NCBI RefSeq assembly: GCF_014204525.1
Contig: NZ_JACHLP010000001.1
Span: 310,001 to 374,000 of the forward strand
Origin: Roseateles oligotrophus
Lineage (GTDB): Bacteria > Pseudomonadota > Gammaproteobacteria > Burkholderiales > Burkholderiaceae_C
Direction: 5' to 3'
Length of the DNA stretch: 64,000 nucleotides
Part shown: positions 58,956 through 64,000 of the stretch, piece after piece
Layout of the letters: the number at the start of each line of letters is the position of its first letter
Numbering within the stretch: the first letter of the stretch is position 1
Translations under genes and position numbers: made by a program
The notes under the pieces: model-generated
The model's input: only the letters and a program-made list of their open reading frames with translations
Databases searched by the model: none
Told to the model about the DNA's origin: nothing

Positions 58956-58971
58956 TTGCAATCGATTGCAA
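58956..58971. promoter_or_regulatory. LacI-type operator 1 of the sucrose operon, TTGCAATCGATTGCAA
   Basis: A perfect 16-bp palindrome with a central CG, the hallmark of LacI/GalR-family operators. It is centred about 120 bases upstream of the receptor start codon. The cognate repressor is not encoded in the window. Confidence 0.8.
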
Positions 58972-58992
58972 CTAAGCAGATACCCGTATTTC

Positions 58993-59008
58993 TGCGCATC
59001 GATTGCAA
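58993..59008. promoter_or_regulatory. LacI-type operator 2 of the sucrose operon, TGCGCATCGATTGCAA
   Basis: It matches operator 1 at 13 of 16 positions and shares the ATCGATTGCAA half. The centres are 37 bp apart, so the two sites lie on different but close faces of the helix and may bind two dimers across the promoter. Confidence 0.65.
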
Positions 59009-59141
59009 CCACCGTTTCCCGCGCCTGTCTGGCCAAAGGACTGGGCCAAAGGGCTGATGCGGGGCGGCTGGCGCAGCCCTATATTTTTTGCATGAGCCCT
59101 GCTCCGGCAAGGCTGAAGTCATAACCCGCCAGGAGAACGGC

Positions 59142-60647
59142 ATGTCCACACATCCAAGCGCCATGAAGAATCTGCTGCTGCTGACTCTAACTGCCTATCT
59201 GGGCGGCTGCGCCAGCCAGCTTTCGCCGCAGCGCTATTCCGAGGGGCTGCTGACGAAGCAAGGCGGCGTCTGCGGTGACAGAGCGTCAAAGTCGCTCCAG
59301 CAGGCCTTGCGCTGCACCGAGGATTTGCAGCGCCAATACGTCACGGCCCAGCGCGATCTGTCGGAGATCTCGCCCCAGCTCAGCAACGGGCTGATCGCCT
59401 GGACCGGCCTGACCCTGCTGAGCGCCACCGTCAACCCGCACGTCAAGGATTTGGCCGCCATGGGCATCGTCGGCTCCACCGCCTATGCCATGGGCAGCCG
59501 AGCCCCGGCCTCGGCCCGCATCAAGGTGTTTGCGGCCGGCGTGGATGCGCTGAACTGCGCCGTCAGGGCCGTGGCGCCCTTGCTGCCGGTGGCCGAGCAT
59601 GAGGGCGTGCTGGGGCAGCCGGTGGAAGGAACATTGCGAGGCGACCTGGCCCTGGCCGTGCAGGCAAAAACCGATTTGCAGGCCGAGCTGGGCAGGCTGG
59701 CCTATCTGAACCAGGACAGAACCCTCGCACCGGCGCAGGCCCAGTCCCTGCGCAAGGGCAGTTGCAAAGAACAAAGGCGGACATGCACTCCGCTGGAATC
59801 AGGCGGCAAGGACGACCAGGCCAACTTCGCCGCCAACTGCAAGGCCAAGCAGGCGAGCTGGGACCAGCGCTGTGGCGACAAAATCGTGCCGGCCAAGCCC
59901 GCCCAGGTCGAGCTTCCGCATGAGCGGACCGCCAGCACCTTCAAGCTCGCCCGGTGGCAGGTCAAGGAGTCCGAGGCCAACATCCAGCAGGCCCGCGTGC
60001 TGGCCCAGGCGCTGGCTGTCGCCGGCAACCTGCTCTGGAGCAAGACGCTGGAGATTCAGAACGCCGTTGGCCTGGAGGTGCAAAAAACCGAGCCCGAGCC
60101 CGACAAGGTGTTCGCCAGCATGGGCAATCTGAGCAGTGTGGCCTTGAAAATCAACCCGGGCGATGGCGGCAACAAGGGCAAGCCCGAAGGGGAAGATGCC
60201 TTGCTGAAACCAGGTGAGTTCCGCAGCAGCAAGCCGCCCACCGAACTGGCGGCGCTGAACGACAAGGTCAGCGCCGCCCGGGAACGCAGCGACGCCCTGC
60301 AAGCCTGGCTGCTGGCCGGCGCTGACTCGGCCAAGGTCGCCAGCAGCCTGGGCGGCTGCAAGCTAGGCGCCCTGGTGGTCAGCCTGAACCCGCCGGCCGG
60401 CAAGGACGAAAACGGTGGCGAGCCACCGCCCAACAAACCCGCTGCGCCCTACACGACGCTGCCCGCCGCCGTGCTGGACGGCCTGGGCGGGCTGAAGGCA
60501 GACGCCGACCCCAAGACCATTGCCAGCCGCATCAAGCAATGCCAGCAGTCGCTCAGCCAAAGTCCGACCGGCCAGATCGCGCCCGGCGACGCGACCGAGC
60601 AGGGCGTGTTGGCGGGCGCCTGCAAGAAACTGAACTGGGACTTCTGA
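59142..60647 (+). CDS. Large lipoprotein of unknown function
   Basis: A protein of 501 residues. The signal LLLLTLTAYLGGC ends in a lipobox with Cys23. The mature part has a small hydrophobic stretch near 85-105 (LIAWTGLTLLSATV) but is otherwise soluble and Ala/Lys/Glu-rich, with several Cys pairs (SLRKGSCKEQRRTCTPLE). No family is recognised. AGGAGA before ATG 59142 sets the start; an ATG seven codons later is less well placed. It heads the operon that continues through the protease/hydrolase gene (20 bases away), the membrane protein and the SH3 protein. Confidence 0.85.
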   Translation: MSTHPSAMKNLLLLTLTAYLGGCASQLSPQRYSEGLLTKQGGVCGDRASKSLQQALRCTEDLQRQYVTAQRDLSEISPQLSNGLIAWTGLTLLSATVNPHVKDLAAMGIVGSTAYAMGSRAPASARIKVFAAGVDALNCAVRAVAPLLPVAEHEGVLGQPVEGTLRGDLALAVQAKTDLQAELGRLAYLNQDRTLAPAQAQSLRKGSCKEQRRTCTPLESGGKDDQANFAANCKAKQASWDQRCGDKIVPAKPAQVELPHERTASTFKLARWQVKESEANIQQARVLAQALAVAGNLLWSKTLEIQNAVGLEVQKTEPEPDKVFASMGNLSSVALKINPGDGGNKGKPEGEDALLKPGEFRSSKPPTELAALNDKVSAARERSDALQAWLLAGADSAKVASSLGGCKLGALVVSLNPPAGKDENGGEPPPNKPAAPYTTLPAAVLDGLGGLKADADPKTIASRIKQCQQSLSQSPTGQIAPGDATEQGVLAGACKKLNWDF

Positions 60648-60667
60648 GAAGACAGGAGGCGATCCCC

Positions 60668-61667
60668 ATGAACATCCCGCCCGCACTGCTGCGCATCCGC
60701 CACCAACTGCGCCAGCTCATGGCCGGCCCCGCGGACGCCGCCAAACTGGCCCGCCGCATCGGCCTGCATGAAGACGCGCTCGCCCATCTGCTGCAAGTGC
60801 GCTGCGCCGTCCAGCCCTCGGACGGGCCGCACCAGCTCGGCCTGGGCCTGGCCGCCGCGTGCCCGGCCCCGGCCATGCCCCACTATCTGCTGGACCCACT
60901 GGACGGCAGCCGCGTGCCGGTGCGCAGCCAGCGCTGCAGGCGCGGCCGACTGCAAGCCGCGTGGATACGCAGCCAGAACAGCCAGAGCGGCCGAACAGTC
61001 GGCAGCCTGGGCGGCCTGCTGGTACAGCGCCAATCGCCAAACCTGCAATTCGCACTGACCGCCGGCCATGTGCTGGCGGGCGATCCGAGTTGCAAGACCA
61101 GCGACACCGTGGACTTCTACCCCGACCCGTCCCCGCAACTGAGCTGCCAGGGCCGGCTCTACGGCTGGGGGCCTGACTTCGTCCGGCCCAGCCAGGACAA
61201 CCGGCTCGACGCCGCCGTCGCCAGCATTGGGCCCGAGCAGGTGCAGCAATTGCTCAGGCAAGGCTGGCAGCTCCCGATCGGCGCTGCGCCCGTGCCCTGG
61301 CATGAGACCTTGCAACTGCGCACCCGCAGCCGGCATTTGCCCGCCCAGGCGCGGGCCACCAATCTGTGCCAAATGGGCAGGGACGATGGCATGCCTGATT
61401 ACTGCATCGTCGATGGCCTGGAGTACCAGGTGGATGACGGCACCGATGCCGGCGACAGCGGTGCCCCCATCTGGGACTCCCGAGGCCGCTGGGTGGCCAT
61501 GCACGTAGGGGCCATCGAGGGCGGGAGCAAGAGCGGCGCCAATGCCATCGCCCTCCCCCTGGGCCGGGTGCTGGACTGGTGGTCGGCCGAGGTGCTGACG
61601 CAAGCCCATCTGGCTGCGCCCTCAAGCCCCCGCCCGGCCACCCTGCCCCCCGCCCCCCCCCGCCCCC
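60668..61667 (+). CDS. Trypsin-like serine protease, N-terminal part of a frameshifted protease-hydrolase fusion
   Basis: About 330 residues are credible. A helical N-terminal domain (LARRIGLHEDALAHLLQV) is followed by a chymotrypsin-fold protease with a full triad: His134 in ALTAGHVLAG, Asp181 in NRLDAAVAS and Ser264 in DAGDSGAPIW. No signal peptide is obvious. AGGAGG lies eight bases before the ATG. A Pro-rich linker then enters the C6-G-C9-G-C5 tract at 61646-61667. Beyond it this frame stays open to 62254, overlapping the next gene, but encodes only Arg/Pro-rich nonsense, while the next frame encodes a SleB hydrolase. The true product is probably about 471 residues, ending at 62084 in the other frame. 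Confidence 0.85.
61646..61667 (+). repeat. Interrupted poly-C tract (C6-G-C9-G-C5) at the frame switch
   Basis: It sits exactly where the protease frame must shift by +1 to enter the SleB frame. Loss of one C (C9 to C8) would join the two with a linker reading PPAPPAPLPPTKQADVL. It could be a phase-variable switch, a programmed slip site or a base-count error. Confidence 0.8.
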
Positions 61668-62084
61668 TTGCCGCCCACCAAACAAGCCGATGTACTCGCC
61701 CGCACGATCTGGGGCGAAGCCGGCGGCGAGGCCGAGCCCGAGGCGGCCATGCGGGCCGTGGCCTGCGTGGTGCTGAACCGGGTCAAACGGCAAACCTACT
61801 GGGGAAAAACGATTGCCGAGGTCTGCCGCAAGCCCTACCAGTTCAGCTGCTGGAACAGCGGCAGCACCCGCCTGCCCGCCATGCGCGCGGCCGACGCCCG
61901 CACGCCCAACTTCACGCTGGCCTGCCAGATCGCCCAGCTGGCTGTGCAGGACCAACTGCCCGACAGCACCCAGGCCGCCACCCATTTCTACGCCCCCAAG
62001 CTGGTGGCCCCGCCGCGCTGGGCCCAGGGCCGCGCCAGTTGCGCGCGCATCGGCGGCCACCTCTTCTTCAACAACATCCCCTGA
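61668..62084 (+). CDS. SleB-type cell wall hydrolase domain, C-terminal part of the frameshifted fusion
   Basis: About 138 residues matching the Hydrolase_2/SleB family of lytic transglycosylases: LARTIWGEAGGE with the catalytic Glu, AVACVVLNRVKRQTY, and KPYQFSCWN. It ends GGHLFFNNIP. Independent translation is unlikely: the frame has a TGA at 61596-61598, no ATG or GTG before the domain, only a TTG at 61668, and no ribosome site. It should therefore be read as the second domain of the upstream protease. It is followed after 15 bases by the membrane protein gene. Confidence 0.82.
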   Translation: MPPTKQADVLARTIWGEAGGEAEPEAAMRAVACVVLNRVKRQTYWGKTIAEVCRKPYQFSCWNSGSTRLPAMRAADARTPNFTLACQIAQLAVQDQLPDSTQAATHFYAPKLVAPPRWAQGRASCARIGGHLFFNNIP

Positions 62085-62099
62085 CGAGGCGAGTCAATC

Positions 62100-63797
62100 A
62101 TGGACACAAGAATGTTGGACGTGGTGATCGGCCTGGTGCTGGTCTTTGCCCTCACCAGCCTGCTGGTCACCGCCTGGCAGGAGGCCCTGGCCTCCTTGAA
62201 GAACAGCCGGGGGGAGAACCTGCAAAAAGCCGTCACCTCGCTGCTGGGCGATGACGCCGCCTTCGCCGGCCGCCTGATGAGCCACCCCTTGCTGCTGTCG
62301 CTGGCGATGGAGCGGCCGGGCAAGACCCAGCGCTCGCCCTCCTACATCTCGCCCGATGTGTTCGTCAACGCCTTGCTGGCTCAGCTGACGAGCGACTACA
62401 CCGGCGGCCTGCGGCCCGCCACCCCGGCCGACCTGGTGGCCCATCTGCAGCAAAAGCTGCCGCCCGGGCAACAAAAATTCGGCGCCAGCCTGGCCGCCCT
62501 GCTGCCCGGCGCCGAGCAGGACTGGTCAGCTTATGAAACCCGTTTGGCCGCCTGGTTCAATGCCGTGGGCGAACGCTCCATCGGCTGGTTCAAGCGCGGC
62601 ACACAGGCGCAGATGTTCGCGGCCGGCCTGGTGGTGGCGGCGGCCGTGAATATCAATCCCATCCTCATCACCCAGGCCCTGTGGTCGGACGCTGCGCTGC
62701 GCAAATCCGTCGCGGCCCAGGCCGAGCTGGCCGTGCAGGCCTATCAAAAGGAAACCGGCCTGGGCGAAGCCAAGCCTGCACCCACCGACAAGGCCGCACC
62801 CGTGCTGCAACTGGCAAGCAGCCGCCAGGCCACGCTGGACCTGATCGAGGCCCTGCTGAAACCCGCCAACGCCCAGGGCCTGCCGGCAGCCACCGAGGCG
62901 GATGACTTGCTGCGCAGCAGCTACAAGATGAAGGAATTACTCAACCCAGAGAGACCCGCCAGCCTGGCCGAGTTGCAGCACCAGGTGGACAAGCTGGGGG
63001 CGCAATTGAAGGGCTCCGGCCTCGATCAGCATGCGGCCACCGCCGCCCTGGTCAAGACGCTGCAAGGCCGCATCCAGGCCCTGAGCCCGGCCGACGCTGC
63101 CGCCAGCGCCGTGCTGGCCAGCGCCTGCTCGCCCAAGCTCAGCGCCGAGGACCACCACCTCTGCGCCCAGGATGAGCTGAAGAAGAAGCTGGAAGGCCTG
63201 GGCCTGCCGCTGGGTTGGGCGCAGGCCGGCCTGCCCACCGTATGGGCCACGCATTGCAATGGCGGCTTGCCCGCCGGCACGTTCAAGGCCCCCGACTGCA
63301 CGCCGGGCGAAAAAATGGCCGAGGCCGCCTGGTGGGGCAATCTGCTGCTGGCCCTCGCGGGCTGGTTGGGCACGGCCATGGCCGTCACCCTGGGCGCGCC
63401 TTTCTGGTTCGACCTGCTGGGCCGGCTGGTGAAGATTCGCGGTGCCGGTGGCAAGCCCGACGAGGCAGGCAGTACGGGCGCAGCCGCGCCCAGCACCCTG
63501 AGCAAGAGCGAGGCCCCACCCGCAGTCGGTGCCGGCGGCCCGACCCAGGAGGCCAGCGACGACGCCCTGAACGATGACGAGCGCAAATTAACGCCCATCC
63601 AGATCGGCACCCTGCAAAAACGCCTGCGCATGGCCGCCAGCGACATCTCGCTGCGCCTGGACATCAAGACCCGCGACGCCATCAAGGCCTGGCAGACCCA
63701 AGCCTTTGGCCAGGGCGACGGCCTCTTGAACGCCCAGCAAATCCAGCAATTGCTGAGCGCCGATTTCGACCCGCAGGACGACGGCTATCTCGGCTGA
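62100..63797 (+). CDS. Large membrane protein with C-terminal peptidoglycan-binding-like domain, function unknown
   Basis: A protein of 565 residues. An N-terminal membrane helix (MLDVVIGLVLVFALTSLLVTAW) leads into a conserved-looking head (NLQKAVTSLLGDDAAFAGRL). A second helix lies near 180-200 (FAAGLVVAAAVNINPILI) and two more near 410-445 (WGNLLLALAGWLGTAMAV). Between them lies a soluble region of about 200 residues. The last ~70 residues (IGTLQKRLRMAASDISLRLD, TRDAIKAWQTQAFG) resemble a PG_binding_1 helix bundle. No family is recognised with certainty. It is co-directional and 15 bases from both neighbours. Confidence 0.8.
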   Translation: MDTRMLDVVIGLVLVFALTSLLVTAWQEALASLKNSRGENLQKAVTSLLGDDAAFAGRLMSHPLLLSLAMERPGKTQRSPSYISPDVFVNALLAQLTSDYTGGLRPATPADLVAHLQQKLPPGQQKFGASLAALLPGAEQDWSAYETRLAAWFNAVGERSIGWFKRGTQAQMFAAGLVVAAAVNINPILITQALWSDAALRKSVAAQAELAVQAYQKETGLGEAKPAPTDKAAPVLQLASSRQATLDLIEALLKPANAQGLPAATEADDLLRSSYKMKELLNPERPASLAELQHQVDKLGAQLKGSGLDQHAATAALVKTLQGRIQALSPADAAASAVLASACSPKLSAEDHHLCAQDELKKKLEGLGLPLGWAQAGLPTVWATHCNGGLPAGTFKAPDCTPGEKMAEAAWWGNLLLALAGWLGTAMAVTLGAPFWFDLLGRLVKIRGAGGKPDEAGSTGAAAPSTLSKSEAPPAVGAGGPTQEASDDALNDDERKLTPIQIGTLQKRLRMAASDISLRLDIKTRDAIKAWQTQAFGQGDGLLNAQQIQQLLSADFDPQDDGYLG

Positions 63798-63812
63798 ACA
63801 AAGGAGAACATC

Positions 63813-64000
63813 ATGAGCACCCCACTGGCCGACTACACGGCCGCACCGCAGCAACTCAAGGTACGCGCCAAGCTGAATCTGCGCGTCGGCCCCAGCACGG
63901 CGACGACCCGCGTCGGCCGCGCCCGGCCGGGCGAGGTGCTCAGCGCCGACCAGTTGCTGGACGCCGAGCCCTATCTGAACAGCAGCCACTGGTACCGCCA
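63813..64000 (+). CDS. SH3b-domain protein (cut by right window edge)
   Basis: Only 62 codons are visible: MSTPLADYTAAPQQLKVRAK, then LNLRVGPSTATTRVGRA and a domain tail with HWYR. LNLRVGPS is the bacterial SH3b signature, normally a peptidoglycan or protein-binding module. AAAGGAGA precedes the ATG. It is 15 bases after the membrane protein gene and belongs to the same operon; what follows is outside the window. Confidence 0.75.
   Translation, partial: MSTPLADYTAAPQQLKVRAKLNLRVGPSTATTRVGRARPGEVLSADQLLDAEPYLNSSHWYR

Noticed and set aside
61668-62254. Continuation of the protease frame to 62254 as a real C-terminal domain
   Set aside because: It is Arg/Pro/Gly-rich, runs 155 bases into the next gene, and lies over a clear SleB domain in another frame.

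Overview
The window is about two thirds G+C, densely packed, and reads as ordinary chromosome of a betaproteobacterium of the order Burkholderiales, most like the Roseateles/Rubrivivax/Leptothrix group. The signs are the neighbourhoods orn - M48 protease - pterin dehydratase - rsgA and ribF - ileS - lspA, a fused pabB/pabC gene, two PEP-CTERM proteins with the PEP-CTERM TPR protein PrsT, and a TonB-dependent sucrose locus. This placement is inferred from gene content, not from a search. I saw no tRNA, rRNA, CRISPR array, transposase or prophage.

Left part (1-26 kb). A DEAD-box RNA helicase with an unusually long leader runs off the left edge. Next come an SNF2-like protein that has lost its ATPase residues, pabBC, orn, an M48 CAAX-type protease, a pterin dehydratase, rsgA, a fatty acid hydroxylase, a PEP-CTERM protein, an SDR, a Dcp-like M3 peptidase, yaeQ, an S9 peptidase, a GNAT-DUF924 fusion, an acyl-CoA ligase, argG, a Cys-less molybdopterin-fold protein beside a hybrid histidine kinase, and murB.

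Middle part (26-52 kb). yajQ and a retropepsin-like protease precede prsT and a second PEP-CTERM protein that carries the Cys/Gln signature of thioester adhesin domains. Then follow a pair of acyl-CoA dehydrogenases with complementary halves of the flavin site, rsuA, ribF-ileS-lspA, a CsgG-like/SH3 fusion, a DMT exporter, a nitronate monooxygenase, and several signalling genes (three further histidine kinases and a diguanylate cyclase).

Right part (52-64 kb). A tight minus-strand sucrose operon encodes a TonB-dependent receptor, fructokinase, symporter and sucrose phosphorylase. It is preceded by two LacI-type palindromic operators, but no LacI regulator is in the window. Together the four proteins would take sucrose across both membranes, split it by phosphorolysis and phosphorylate the fructose.

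The last 5 kb holds the least familiar unit, a plus-strand operon of a lipoprotein, a trypsin-like protease joined through a poly-C tract and an apparent +1 frameshift to a SleB-type cell-wall hydrolase, a large membrane protein, and an SH3-domain protein cut by the right edge. This is my best candidate for an undescribed envelope system.
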